A DNA stretch of 64,000 nucleotides from Chrysophaeum taylorii (GCA_029834535.1 JAQMWT010000318.1:1-64000), one strand, 5' to 3'; counted from the first letter of the stretch, positions 8,801-17,983 are shown. Notes: a model not told the origin generated them from the sequence alone. Numbers and translations: made by a program.

Positions 8801-10927
8801 TGTCGTAAAATCGTCGTCTGCAATACTCGCGCTGGTCATCGTCTCGTCAGTCGAATGCGCGCACGAGCTAGCACTGCAGAAATTCATGTCTGGCTCACAG
8901 CCAGTGCGGTCGCCAGCGGTCGTCTCTGGAGAGTCCAAAGATAAACCGATGGCATCGAGGGCTTCCTCATCAAAAATAAACGGTGGGTCGTCCGTGGACG
9001 ACCCGTCAAATAACGTTAACGCGGACACTGGTTCACAAAGTGTAGCTTCTTCATCTTCCGAATCTGAATCGCCTTCCCAGTATCGTGGAGCTTCAAGTTC
9101 CTCATTCGAATCTTCGAGCTCATCGCTCGACATCTGCTCATAAATCTGTGCCAAAGACCGACGATTGGTCAGCACGTCGTTGGGTGGCTCGTCCATCGAT
9201 GGGCCAGCAAGATCTTCGAATGCGACCGCGGCAAGGGCGTCGGCTGCGTCGTCGGTGCGGGTGTCCGCGTTCGGGTACACCGTCACTCCTAATGGTAACT
9301 GTTGACCGCAAGGGGTCGTAAATGCGAACGTTGCAGACGACTGTCCCGAGTCTTCTCGGTAACGACCATCGTCCGAATCTCGATCGCGAGATCTTCGTCG
9401 CCGGCGGCGGCGTGAATGTCTGCTAGAGCTCCTGCTATCTTTCCGTCGGCGCTGGCACGAGCTGCTACGGCTCTTGTCGTGGCGTCGGGGGCTCCGGCTA
9501 TCTCGACGGCCCGTTCGTGTCGAAGACGATCGGCCGTGTCCATCTGTGAAGTGCTGCACGGTACTCATAACCGTGGTTAGCTGCGTGCTCATATCATTGA
9601 GTCTGGTCTGAATATCGTGAGCAGCGCTCGAACCGAGGGTGGCATTAGAACTGCCGTCGTCACGCGAATGATTATCTTTCCTTTGTCGGCTCTCCCATCG
9701 TCCTCGCGAAATGGGCTTTCTGCCGTCTTTGATGTATTTGCACATCGCTACATAATAGTCGTCGGGCTCGCGGTTGCAAATGACGCGGTTCCCGTGTTCA
9801 TCCTTGTCGTGGGTCGCTAAGAAAAACCCACAGTCCTGGCACGTCCTCTCGAACCACTTTTTCGGATTCTCTCCGAGGCGTAAGGCTTCATATTCCGTCG
9901 TCTTATCTTTCGTTCCCGAGACGAGAGCTCGTCCTCCGCGTCCAGGCGGCGGCTTCTGCGGCTTCCCGCTCGAGGGGTTCATCGAGTTTCGGCTGTTCTT
10001 CTCCGCCATGGCTGTTGCGAAGTCGTTTTCGAGCCGCGTAATCAGCGACAACGTAGACGTAAGCGTCTTGTACGTCGTCGGGTGTCCGCTGCGCATCGTT
10101 CGCACGCGGGATTTCAATTCGCTGGACTCTAGTCCACGTATCAAGTAAGAGATGATCTCCACGTCGTTGACATCTCGGTTGGCCACGGAACAGTATGCCA
10201 TGGCTTCATGCTGAAATTTAATGCAATATGTATGCACGTGACGTTCTCCAGAGCGTTTCGGAACGGTCGCTTGGGTCGTGCATTGTAACTTTCGTAATGA
10301 TTCCTCTGCCGTCACCGGCAGCGGACAACTCTCTCGGAAATATTTCAAAATCTCGAGGCAATACTTCTCGTTCAATCGTCGTATCCGTCGTACCACGGAA
10401 CCGTACTCCTCATCGTCGATATCCCGACATAAATAGAAAGACGCTGGGTGATCGAGGTCTTTACACCGGTCTTCATATTTCTTTACGTGTTCTCGAAAAA
10501 TCGGTGCGACCGTGTCGCGCAGGGTCGCGGGAAGCAGATATCGGAGTTTCTCCAAGCTGAAATGGTCTTCGGCTAACGTACTCATCACCGCGCCCGCATC
10601 TAAATCGAACTGGTCCTGATCGCGTCCATCGAGAACCAGGTTAAAAGTTTCGGTTTTTAATCCAGAGGTTGATCGCCGCTCCTTGTTGCGATCGTGTCTA
10701 GCTAACGCGCTCGCGAGTCGATCCGCAAAACCCATCAAGAACTCCCGGGTGTCGATCTTTCCGGCGCCACGCGTCTCCTCCTTTTCTTCTTCATCATCGT
10801 CTTCATAGCGCGGCTTCCTAGCTTTCGCGCGTGATCGTGTAGTCGGCGGCTCTTCCTCAGCTCGGGACTCCGGGCTGCTCGCTCGCTCGCCTTGATCGAC
10901 TCGGCGTACGTAACTCGTCTCTTTCAC
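5873..10927 (-). CDS. Gag - retropepsin-like - cytosine-5 DNA methyltransferase polyprotein
   Basis: 1684 codons without a stop. Residues about 60-330 are a Gag-like helical region. About 367-400 is a Cys-rich stretch (CQDCGFF...NRVICNRE) that may bind zinc. About 430-520 is an Arg/Ser-rich tract and about 560-880 an acidic, disordered spacer. About 935-1030 resembles a retropepsin: GVDGMADVSYICREMVKKL replaces the usual D[ST]GA, and FLLGGRDRR...GAIVDF matches the flap-distal ILG.D...GA..DF box. About 1335-1610 is a C5 DNA methyltransferase: motif I VVMLFSGAGGSTSGLQRA (F1341), motif II VLALDAS, motif IV ASPPC with nucleophile Cys1423, motif VI WLIEQ with Glu1461, motif VIII SCRVRLLVS, motif IX MTSELRTMPPDFDW, motif X VVPPDTM. 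The PPCQ glutamine is Val and the protease DTG is altered, so protease activity is doubtful. The start codon is uncertain because an upstream coiled-coil frame (10857-11366) overlaps and probably fused to it before an indel. MTase capture by LTR elements is known from a few algae and dinoflagellates; function here is inferred. Confidence 0.9.
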   Translation of the reverse strand: MKETSYVRRVDQGERASSPESRAEEEPPTTRSRAKARKPRYEDDDEEEKEETRGAGKIDTREFLMGFADRLASALARHDRNKERRSTSGLKTETFNLVLDGRDQDQFDLDAGAVMSTLAEDHFSLEKLRYLLPATLRDTVAPIFREHVKKYEDRCKDLDHPASFYLCRDIDDEEYGSVVRRIRRLNEKYCLEILKYFRESCPLPVTAEESLRKLQCTTQATVPKRSGERHVHTYCIKFQHEAMAYCSVANRDVNDVEIISYLIRGLESSELKSRVRTMRSGHPTTYKTLTSTLSLITRLENDFATAMAEKNSRNSMNPSSGKPQKPPPGRGGRALVSGTKDKTTEYEALRLGENPKKWFERTCQDCGFFLATHDKDEHGNRVICNREPDDYYVAMCKYIKDGRKPISRGRWESRQRKDNHSRDDGSSNATLGSSAAHDIQTRLNDMSTQLTTVMSTVQHFTDGHGRSSSTRTGRRDSRSPRRHDKSRSSSCQRRRKDSRSSSRHSRRRRRRRSRDRDSDDGRYREDSGQSSATFAFTTPCGQQLPLGVTVYPNADTRTDDAADALAAVAFEDLAGPSMDEPPNDVLTNRRSLAQIYEQMSSDELEDSNEELEAPRYWEGDSDSEDEEATLCEPVSALTLFDGSSTDDPPFIFDEEALDAIGLSLDSPETTAGDRTGCEPDMNFCSASSCAHSTDETMTSASIADDDFTTELTSGTTPSFPADPPETVSVTTDRDTDTPPEEKDRFMKKISSVLKRDEDEPTWNLQDWWTKARNFLLKKPLEQPRSCRLKAAADTEPIADADEDQQATNEFTDALWNDEMNDLWEGLFASKDYEDQDPLPAFIPSEIVLEEERKPPDKEAAASVMAKTPTTDNTKAQAAVSMPNPGDERIRARCAHTSLTPRDGKTIEDDLITLSCLDTGTLTFIACHICRNRDGPKFSTTIGVDGMADVSYICREMVKKLTKDQLIFDEGELPIKRKLYGSGLNTTTIHRWIALRVAFADDFAAPIVAIVADTNYLFLLGGRDRRVLGAIVDFPHDRICFCRTQVVYGRKKIKVKDDRVDAPIVTFRAIYDRNPITAPIYNHQHDAFRQSLDLVKTRVYARLSTIKDLRSPPPERKVALATRGHATTTFSPAPGEDTREVKAYAARTLQIEPGRTYNLPVILSKPMERGQVFVATFAENEQLGVVEGMCSSCEERNRTAARVAVTATEEVPTVVTQGEVLAIGDIVRYEDELNVSTINELTKECKEGYDKGNLSFTVSVVSHSTRCDESPPPMLLSTVQKDATTAMTDKSTLKRPEGSDDFARGSEEDEKKCREITEAEIRRRYEKVQWLPITYRKVVMLFSGAGGSTSGLQRANETCGTSFRVVLALDASDTANQIHHKNFPNIPVVQHTLCGRYVTTLRLIESYLPYAEWSSSMCVASPPCVHSALCNLTSSDVGKGVTATHWTMKLCKMAGFFMWLIEQEASIISYVARLHPYVYVVNFYDITPSLMSCRVRLLVSSHPLHLRAVPKTCKNMQQKFAAALGYADERHLLQMNNLGSSRAATDAAYTVARVPLRVGPHRSDYRSLNLEMTSELRTMPPDFDWAGLSKTTSLKHLASVVPPDTMALLMLDLHNSVTKEFRLIGETLPSALSPADRPFDYYLQIDETTLRHVQVPLLNTRTRVIRWVSNDDLQDLTKWNLQRYR

Positions 10928-11366
10928 GGGTCAACGAGCTTACTTGCTCTTGGAAGGCGTCCGCTCGAGCGTTGGCCCGATGCAGTTGCTCTTTTAATTC
11001 TTCTTTCTCCTTCCGTTGTAGCCGTTCTTTTCGTTCGTTCTCTTCCCCTATTTGTTTTAAAAGTCGTTCTTGCGCGCGTTCGTTCTCTTCGCGTAATGCC
11101 CGCAAGTGAGCCTCGTAGAACTCATTCATTTTCGTTGCATCCGGGGGTTCTGCACGCGTTGACGGAGCTGTCGATCGTCCTCCCGTCGGTCTCTCCGTGG
11201 GCTTGCCGTCGTTGTAGTTTAGCTCTTCTTCCTCGTCAACTTCTGTATCGTGCTCTTCTTCATCGTCATCATTATCATCATCGTCATTCCGCTCGTTCGT
11301 CTCATCCTGACGGCGTGGCGGTTCTTCATATCGTAGCTGCTCGACGGCAGCATCATCGTCTTCCAT
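10857..11366 (-). pseudogene. Coiled-coil N-terminal part of Gag
   Basis: 169 codons. An acidic Asp/Glu-rich tract is followed by about 70 residues of Glu/Arg/Lys/Leu coiled coil (HLRALREENERAQERLLKQ and following). It overlaps the start of the large Gag-PR-MTase frame by 70 bp, and the sequences flow into each other if one base is gained or lost near 10900, so it is probably the true N-terminal part of Gag. Confidence 0.6.
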
Positions 11367-11462
11367 ATCGGCGGCTCTGGCTCGTTCTAGTCGGCCGAGA
11401 TCAGAGCGGGTCCAAAATGGTTGAGTCGTCGTCGTTCTCGTGCTCCTTCGGCTCTGGAACTT

Positions 11463-11783
11463 CTAATCGTCCACGACACGCGTAATATCGTCGTTGCGTG
11501 CGTCTTCCACCGACAAATCTATCCGTACGGTGGGCGGCAGAACTCGTCTCTGTCCGGCAAACAATGCCATATCCGTGAGTTGCGATCTCACTCCGCTCGC
11601 CTGCGGCAGCGGTACCCGGGTTGCGCGTCGGTTAGCACCAAATCGCGCGTCGTCACTTCCGACGACTAACGTATCCGGCCGGGGAACTTTCCCACGGCAA
11701 TGGTCCTTCTGGAATTCCTTGTCGGCGCGCTTGATCAGGGCGCGCACGGCTTGTCCGGACCGTGTAGAGAATGCAAGATGCAC
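11463..11783 (-). CDS. Small leader ORF next to the 5' LTR
   Basis: 106 codons beginning 50 bp inside the 5' LTR. The N-terminus is basic and helical (STRSGQAVRALIKRADKEFQ). It could be the first part of Gag now separated by a frame change from the coiled-coil segment, or a separate leader. No family recognised. Confidence 0.4.
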   Translation of the reverse strand: MHLAFSTRSGQAVRALIKRADKEFQKDHCRGKVPRPDTLVVGSDDARFGANRRATRVPLPQASGVRSQLTDMALFAGQRRVLPPTVRIDLSVEDARNDDITRVVDD

Positions 11784-11834
11784 TAGGTCGTTGCGACCGA
11801 TATAGTCGATCGAATCATGTATTCCTCCACCACC

Positions 11835-12181
11835 TGTGGCGTAACGCCGTAAGGAGAATTTTAGGGGCTACCTGGCGTGCCTCCGAATCCTGGCTCGCCG
11901 ATCGCGTCCGTGCCCTTGGTGGGATCACTGGACGAGGATGGCCGTTCTCCCGCCACGCGACCACAAACAACTTCCGTGCCTGGTCCTCTCAACTTGAGGA
12001 TCGGCTGTTGCTTTATGATCAAGGATATATCGAAAACCCAGAAATCAGGGTGACACATGTCGCGGAAAAGGAAGATGATGTCATAGAAAACTCTGACATC
12101 TTCGGAACGGAGTAGGGTGCACCTGATAAGGGGGGGCCCTAGAAGAGGGGTAAGCCTTAGGAGGCGGAAGTTGCCGCCACA
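11835..12181 (-). repeat. 5' LTR of the gypsy element
   Basis: 347-bp copy of the LTR at 1690-2022, with the same TGTGGCG and CGCCACA ends and 8 extra bp (CGCCGTAA) near one end. It should hold the element's promoter; no clear TATA box was picked out. Confidence 0.92.
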
Positions 12182-12651
12182 GGTGCGAAGGGCACGCACG
12201 AAGTTCCCTTCTTTTTTTTTTTTTATTGTACCCCCCCTTTCTTTCTAATTTTCTAATTTTCCAATAAAAAAAATCTAGACGTCGTTTCGTGCCACAAAAT
12301 CAGAGAGCCTAATCACGCCTTACAGTCCGTCGTCCCGCTTACACCCAGGATGCGACTGCGACTGCGACTTATTTATTAAAGAATGGTGCGGCGGCGGCGG
12401 CGGCGGGGGCGGCGTGCAAGAAAATGTATGATAGACAAACAACCATATGCACGATGATGATGGCGGGCGTTGGCGGTGGCGTTGGCGGTAGCGCGATGAC
12501 CGGCAGCGGTAGCACGATGATGATGATGATGATGATGACAGAAGGTTGGTTTGCCTGGTGTCAGTAAAATATACAATAGGCATAAAAAGAAGATGAAGTG
12601 ATCGATAAATAATTATGTACACGAGAAGAGGTGTGTGTCGTAAAAGTAGAC
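12182..12651. other. Intergenic / 3' flank of the symporter gene
   Basis: Contains a T-run and pyrimidine tract (12208-12222), AT-rich sequence to about 12290, and short GGC and ATG triplet repeats (about 12390-12420 and 12515-12540). No coding signal. It probably includes the symporter 3' UTR. Confidence 0.5.
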
Positions 12652-14832
12652 TTAGGCAGCGACGTTTTCCTCCTCCTCCTCCTCCTCCTCGGGTCCCCCA
12701 GTCTTGAGCACGACTTGCTCGGTCTTGGCGAAGGCGGCGGGCACGATCGGCGCGGAGAGACTGGTGCCAAAGATGCCGTCCAAAACGAGATAGATCGAGT
12801 TTTTGGACTCGTAGATCGGGAGAAAGACGATGATGAAGGAGGCCGTGAGACCCCAGAGCAAGGCGATAAAGACCCAGAATGCGAAGTAGTCCTTGGTAAA
12901 GACGCCGGCGGGGGTGGAGAGCACGGGCCAGACGACGACGATCAAGATGGTGAAACCCCAGCCGACTTTGGCGATCCAGGCCTTTGCTTCTTCGAGCTTG
13001 ATCGGATCGAGGTCTTCGTCAGAGAGTCCGGATCTGTCGTTATCTAGGAGCTGGATTTCGGCCATGGATTTCCAGTCGTAGTTTTGAGGGTATAGTTTGG
13101 AATGCACGAAATGGATGCAGCCAGAAGAGCAAATCGCCACGACGTTGGCCGCCAGCATGACGTAGTTGTTTCCCAAAGTAGCAATCGAGATGCTGCCGCC
13201 GGCAATAGAAGCCGCGACGAACCAGGTAATTAGGGCGAGAATCATTCCGCCCCACGCGGCGAATACGGCGCCTCTCGCCGAGGCGTTTTCCCAGGTCATG
13301 AGGTTCCACAAGGGGATGACAGCAGAGCCGATGACGATGCCCATGAAGAGGTAGACCCATCCTAGACTCAAGCCAATAGCGTTGAGGATGACGGCGAGGA
13401 CGCCCATGACTAGGCCGTAAACGACGACGACGATTCTCGAGACCCGCATGATGTCGGCTCCGGTCGCTTCGGGGTTGAAGTAGGTGCGGTAGACGTCGTA
13501 GGCGGCGATGGATGCGACGGCAATAGACTCCGCAGAGCCCGTGGAGACGATGGCCATGAATAGCATGATAGAGATCATCAACGCGCCGGTTTTGCCGTAG
13601 ACGTGAGTGGCGACGGCGGGAGGAACTAAACCTTTCGAGGCTTCCTCTGCATCGATGGGAAGTTGAAGGGCAACGGCCGCCAAACCGCAGGCGGTGGCTA
13701 AAGCGAAGGGAATCGTAAACCACACCATTCCCCCCAACATGTACCCTTTGTGGGCGGCGGCGGGTTTCGCCGCGATCGCCGATTGCCAATAGCTTTGGTC
13801 GACGAAGACCGTACCGAAGTTGCCGATGATGTTGATGATGCCAAACACGAGGCCCGGGGCGGAGAGCATCGTCAGGTAGCTGCCCCGGCGGTTTCCCTTT
13901 ACGCTCCCGCACGCGTACCGGGGGAAATCGTCGTCGTAAAACGTTTCGGAGACGTCGTTTCCGCCGTCGCCAAAGCAGTTTTCGATCGAGATCTCGCCGT
14001 CTACCTCGCAGCCGCACGAAGTTCCACTACTATCACATTTGTAATTCTCGGAGAAAATAATCTCGCACTCCTCGAAGGAGTGGTCGATCGTCTTCTCCAG
14101 AAGGTCATAAATCTCGTCGGTCGAATACTCTTTCACGTAAACGGTGTAGACCATGACCAACAAAATGACGAAAATCACGCCCGTGTGGATGTACGAGGCC
14201 AGAAAAGTGGCCTTCAGCCCGCCCGCCGCCGTGTACAGGATGACGCCCCACGGAATCAAGAACGACGTGAGAGTGACGTCACAGCCCGCCAACGCCTTCA
14301 TCGTCGCCGATCCTCCGAGCAACAACATCGACGTCACGATGATGCTCGTCAGAAACGAGAAAAAAATGAAGGTTTTGTGCGCAGTTTTTCCCCACCGCAC
14401 CAGCACCAGTTCGCAGACCGTGTGACAGGTCGGAGCGCGCCGTTTCAGTTCTATGGCCAAAATACCGAACAACAGGACCTGGATCGTCGCTCCGCTCGCG
14501 TACCAGAAAGGACCGGAAACTCCAAACTGCCACGCCACGTTCGACGACTGAAGAAGCGTCGCCGCCCACGTCCACTGCGACACGATCACCGACGCTGTGA
14601 GACCTATTTTTATGTCGCGTCCTGCCGTGTTGAAGAACTCGGAGGTGACTTTAGTTCCTGTGAATTTCGCTTCCAACCACACAATTCCTGAAGTAACAAA
14701 AGAGAAAAATACACCAAAACCAACCACAATAGCGTACCCGCTCCACTGCGGGAGCGGCGCTTTGTTCTCGAAAAACGTCTCGTCCCCGTAATATTTCGAG
14801 TCCATCTGCGACACCACGTTGTCCGTAGGCAT
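12652..14832 (-). CDS. DUR3: Sodium:solute symporter, DUR3-type urea transporter
   Basis: 726 codons, single exon, intact. It belongs to the sodium/solute symporter (SSS) family, most like the DUR3 high-affinity urea (and polyamine) transporters of plants, fungi and algae. About 14-15 hydrophobic segments are visible. Characteristic stretches are SQWTWAATLLQSSNVAWQFG, AAGGLKATFLASYIHT, VFVDQSYWQSAIAAKP (where DUR3 proteins have the same DQSYWQ box) and MAIVSTGSAESIAVASI. A Cys-rich extracellular loop of about 70 residues (two CxC-like pairs) lies between the transmembrane groups. The C-terminus ends in a Glu run from a GAG-type repeat. It should import urea across the plasma membrane with Na+ or H+. 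A TTTC microsatellite lies about 55 bp upstream. DUR3 is the best call; another SSS subfamily is possible. Confidence 0.92.
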   Translation of the reverse strand: MPTDNVVSQMDSKYYGDETFFENKAPLPQWSGYAIVVGFGVFFSFVTSGIVWLEAKFTGTKVTSEFFNTAGRDIKIGLTASVIVSQWTWAATLLQSSNVAWQFGVSGPFWYASGATIQVLLFGILAIELKRRAPTCHTVCELVLVRWGKTAHKTFIFFSFLTSIIVTSMLLLGGSATMKALAGCDVTLTSFLIPWGVILYTAAGGLKATFLASYIHTGVIFVILLVMVYTVYVKEYSTDEIYDLLEKTIDHSFEECEIIFSENYKCDSSGTSCGCEVDGEISIENCFGDGGNDVSETFYDDDFPRYACGSVKGNRRGSYLTMLSAPGLVFGIINIIGNFGTVFVDQSYWQSAIAAKPAAAHKGYMLGGMVWFTIPFALATACGLAAVALQLPIDAEEASKGLVPPAVATHVYGKTGALMISIMLFMAIVSTGSAESIAVASIAAYDVYRTYFNPEATGADIMRVSRIVVVVYGLVMGVLAVILNAIGLSLGWVYLFMGIVIGSAVIPLWNLMTWENASARGAVFAAWGGMILALITWFVAASIAGGSISIATLGNNYVMLAANVVAICSSGCIHFVHSKLYPQNYDWKSMAEIQLLDNDRSGLSDEDLDPIKLEEAKAWIAKVGWGFTILIVVVWPVLSTPAGVFTKDYFAFWVFIALLWGLTASFIIVFLPIYESKNSIYLVLDGIFGTSLSAPIVPAAFAKTEQVVLKTGGPEEEEEEEENVAA

Positions 14833-14888
14833 CCTGCTGCTGATCCTTTCTTCTTCAACTCGCCAAACGTCCCGTTTTTCGTCCGTTA

Positions 14889-14890
14889 TT

Positions 14891-14926
<36 letters not shown>
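14889..14926. repeat. (TTTC)n microsatellite
   Basis: Nine to ten tetranucleotide units just upstream of the symporter start codon, inside the likely 5' UTR or promoter. Confidence 0.95.
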
Positions 14927-14927
<1 letters not shown>

Positions 14928-14960
14928 TTCAAAGAAGAAGCTTTTTTATTTATCCTCCTT

Positions 14961-16226
14961 ACTACTACTAATCGACGACAGATGTTTGTCTGTTTGTCTC
15001 TTTAAATGTCGACTGCTAAGAGGGGGGTGGGTGTGTGTGGGGGGGGAGCATGGAGGATGTGGCCATTGTGGGTGGGTTTGTGCGGTAGGAGGGATGTGCC
15101 TGACGGGCGGAGATAAATAAGTACGCGGGACCTAGTCGGGGTCATCGCCGAGTCGTGGGGCAGGCGAAGAGAGGACGGACGGGCCCCGGGGTTGTTTGTT
15201 CCCAGATTCAGGCTACAAGGATCAGGTAGGCCCGCCAGCCAGGCATTGATCCTCCTCCAAGCCGTCTACGGCGGCGACCTCGCAGACTATTTCCACGACC
15301 CGCGGCGGCTCTTTTAGCCACCGCGCCATTCTCACGCCCCGTCGAAACGAAACGATGTTCTCGATGCTGACAACGCGCGCATGACCGCGGCCTTTTTTTT
15401 TCCCGGAGACGAGGCGTCGGAGTTCTTCTTTTCGGCCGACTAGGTTGGGTCGGAAGACGACGCCTCGCTCTTTACAGTCGAGTTTTCGGGAACACCCTGA
15501 CAACCAACAGCATGCTGACTTTTTTGATCGCGAGCTTAAGGTGTGTCTTCGCAACCTCGACCCGTCTCGCACGGCCACTGCAACGGTACCAGATACATGA
15601 TCGATCGTGTCGTGTGTCGCCGAGGCATCTCCAACCTGTATCCCTTAAGGCCCGCCGACGCCAAACGATCACCAAGAGCCAGGGCCAGACGCCCCGCGAG
15701 GTCGGCGTCCTCTTGCCCACAAGCCCGTCTTCTGCCACGTCCTGGAGCTCTACGTGGCTCTCTGTCGATCGGCAACCCCGAGGATATCCTCTTCTGGGTC
15801 GACGACTCCACCCTACCCCACACGTGCTGCGCAATACCGATCAGCCCCCTCCCGGCGTCTACACGCGCACTGTAGGTGAACTATAACTGGGCACTGTAGG
15901 TGAACTTACTGAAACCAGGTGAACTTACGGAGGTTAGAGATTGGGACTAGGTGAACTTCTTAGTGACCAGGTGAACTTACTGAGACCAAGTGTGAGCTTA
16001 CTGGGGCTTTTAGAGTAAACTCAAAGCTCAGCGGCGTGTGCGGATCAAAGCAGCTTAGATTGGCGGGGGTGAGAGCGACGAGCTCGAAGGAGAGTGGGGT
16101 GAGTGGGTGCGGGTTTACGCCGAATTTACTGGGGTTAGAGATTGGGACTAGGTGAACTTAACGGGAACAGGTGAACTTGCTGGGGTTAGAGATTGGGACT
16201 AGGTGAGCTTACTGGCCTGCACTTGT
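14961..16226 (+). mobile_element. Helitron-type repeat, copy H1
   Basis: One of five copies of the same interspersed repeat (others at 25186, 33754, 40583 and, inverted, 44666). It starts at the CTACTAATCGACGACAG sequence, with GTCTGTTTGTC units and the TTTAAATGTCGACTGCTAAGAGG box, and ends GGCCTGCACTTGT after a degenerate tandem array built on GGTGAACTTACTGGG. In between, broken frames encode the end of a Pif1-like helicase as in Helitron RepHel proteins. Motifs seen here in shifting frames: LTPRRN, FPGDEASEF, LRNLDPSRTA..., and TITKSQGQTPREVGV. No intact ORF remains. Confidence 0.75.
15225..15886 (+). pseudogene. Helitron helicase (Pif1-like) C-terminal remnant in H1
   Basis: Readable in several frames: an ILTPRRN segment near 15330, FPGDEASEFFSAD near 15402-15442, the LRNLDPS...NGTRYM box near 15550-15600, and KSQGQT (helicase motif VI region) near 15675. 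These are the hallmark motifs of the last 250 residues of Helitron and Pif1 helicases. Frame changes separate them. Confidence 0.7.
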
Positions 16227-17129
16227 GACACTTATATTAAGTTATAACAATGAAATGTACTAAAATTTTTTCACATTTTACAAATATTATTGTGGACACA
16301 GATAGCCACCGCGCGCTGTTAATTTTTCTATATGTCGGACGGACGGACGGACGGACGGACGGATTATTCGATTCGTAGGTGTTGGTTCCATCAACAGGAT
16401 TAATAAATTATCGTTAGCAACTCCCTGGCTCAGAGAGCCATAATGGACGATCGCACAAAGGACTCTTAAACACGAAAGAAGAAAAGGCCAAAGACGACCG
16501 CAGAGGACATCGATGGAGCAAGAAGGAAAATAACAAGGCAGACGGGAGAAAGAAACTAGCCGGAAGAGGGGGTCACGCGGTGAGAGGCGTGGTGAGAGCG
16601 ACAAAAAGAGCGCATTGTAGGATGAGGCGCAAGAGAGGCGTAAAACAGGGGGGAGAGCAAAACGAGCATAGAGCATATAGATCGGGAAGGGGCAAGAACG
16701 AGTGTTTGGGGTAGAGAGATGGGACTGGTTCAGAGGCAGGGCCGCCGTCGCCGCCAATACCACCCGTGTTATGGGACAATCCAAGTCAGCCGTTTGTATT
16801 ATTCAGGCGGGAGAGTGATCCCGGGGGTTACGCCTGAGCGTCTCACGTTGCTTGTGGGTCGAGTTCGGTCTCCATGGTAGGGGCCTGGCAACAAAACTGC
16901 AATTTTTAGCGTCGACCCGCCTGCAACCCCAAACAGAGCGCAAAAAACAAGCCCAAAAAAAGCCATATGATCAAAAGCATGGAAATATGGCCCCAAAAAC
17001 TTACCCTCAAAACGAACGAAGAAGAACACCCGCCCAATAACAAAAACACAAGCCCAATAAGACAAAAAGGCACGATTATGGGACAAAAGCATGGAGATAC
17101 AACCACAAAAGGTACACAACTCAAACAAA
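16227..17129. other. Repeat-rich intergenic region
   Basis: Contains a GGAC microsatellite (16336-16362). 16840-16915 is a diverged copy of the tail of repeat family C: CGTCTCAC...CTGGCAACAAAACTG...GTCGACCCGCC, also seen at 31328-31380 and 52980-53050. 16930-17165 is A-rich with degenerate tandem units around CAAAAGCATGGA and ACAAGCCCAA. No supported gene. Confidence 0.5.
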
Positions 17130-17983
17130 CTACAATAAAGACAAGCCCAAAAACAAAAAAAAAGCCAGGGTTATAGGAACAAAAGCGACCAGAAACAAAA
17201 ACCAAAGTGCGCCATCGTCGGCAAGTGTGTGTGACACAGTTTTTGTTCCCCGAGTGCTGTCAGCAGCATACGACGACGTGAACCACGATGACGTCCGTAA
17301 GAGAAAGATGCCGGGAGGAAGGATGGCAACGACGAATGCGGTAAGCCAGCGGCGCGTGCTCGCGACGCGGATGCCGCCAAGCCAGAGAGCCAATCGATAA
17401 TATATCAGCAAGTTGCCCAGAACAATCGAAAAAAAATAAGCCATGCCCGGCGTCAGCGTCGTATGGAACCATATAAGGAGGGGTGTATAAAGTGCGTAGA
17501 GACCGTACACAGACAGGAGCACGACGTCGTGAAAGGGGCGACCAAACCACACGGATCGTGAAAAATCGGTGTTGCCGAAAGCAAAGAGAAGCCTCGCAGC
17601 GCTCGTAATCAGGCTAACAATCGACATAAACCCTATCCATCCATGGATCGCAGCGCGGTGAATTTCCATAACGAGGGCGGTCGAGTCTGGCACGGACATC
17701 AGCGCGAACGCAAGCCGCAGCCGCAGACGCAATGATCGTTCCAGGGGATGCAACGAGAAACGTCTCCTGGCAAGCAACTAATTCTCTTGCCAATCAACGA
17801 CATGCAACACTGCGCATAGATCACCGCCGCGTATGCAGAAACGAACAGGAGTCCAACTTTGATGTGACCGTTGCCAGGAGTCTCGTGATAGGATCCGAAC
17901 TTGGCGAGGACACTCGCCACCAGAAGAACTCCCATCTGAGCCGCATCCTTGTTGCGAGCCCCTCGCTCCTCAACTGGATCCAT
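17130..17983 (-). pseudogene. Multi-pass membrane protein of unknown family (frameshifted)
   Basis: A plausible start is ATG at 17983 (MDPVEERGA), giving one or two N-terminal hydrophobic segments. After frame changes around 17700-17770 about 190 codons follow with four or five transmembrane segments, e.g. GWIGFMSIVSLITSAARLLF, VVLLSVYGLYALYTPLLIW and MAYFFSIVLGNLLIYYRLAL. No family recognised. The break could be true decay, an assembly indel or an unrecognised short intron. The C-terminus after about 17240 looks degenerate. Confidence 0.5.

Larger units (their letters stand above)
1690..12181 (-). mobile_element. Ty3/gypsy LTR retrotransposon carrying a DNA cytosine methyltransferase
   Basis: A 10.5-kb element bounded by two direct repeats of 333 and 347 bp that start TGTGGCG and end CGCCACA, transcribed right to left. 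The order is 5' LTR (11835-12181), small leader ORF, coiled-coil Gag N-terminus, Gag, retropepsin-like domain, C5 DNA methyltransferase, RT, RNase H, zinc-binding integrase, and an integrase C-terminus with an extra globular domain, then the 3' LTR (1690-2022). RT before integrase is the Ty3/gypsy order. The LTRs differ by about 15-20 substitutions plus an 8-bp indel, so the insertion is old, and pol is frameshifted several times. The 5-bp flanks (gcttt on the left, ggtgc on the right) do not match, so no target duplication is visible; one end may be rearranged. A TGGTGGAGGA stretch just inside the 5' LTR could be the primer-binding site and the purine-rich AGGGGAG just before the 3' LTR the polypurine tract. 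Both are weak guesses. Confidence 0.93.

Noticed and set aside
13040-14691. Long open frames antisense or out of frame within the symporter gene (13040-14017 minus, 13750-14691 plus)
   Set aside because: Arg/His-rich shadows of an intact, clearly conserved transporter frame.
16287-16784. 165-codon minus-strand frame rich in Leu, Ser, Arg and Pro
   Set aside because: Composition reflects purine-rich complementary DNA; no conserved segment and no neighbour support.
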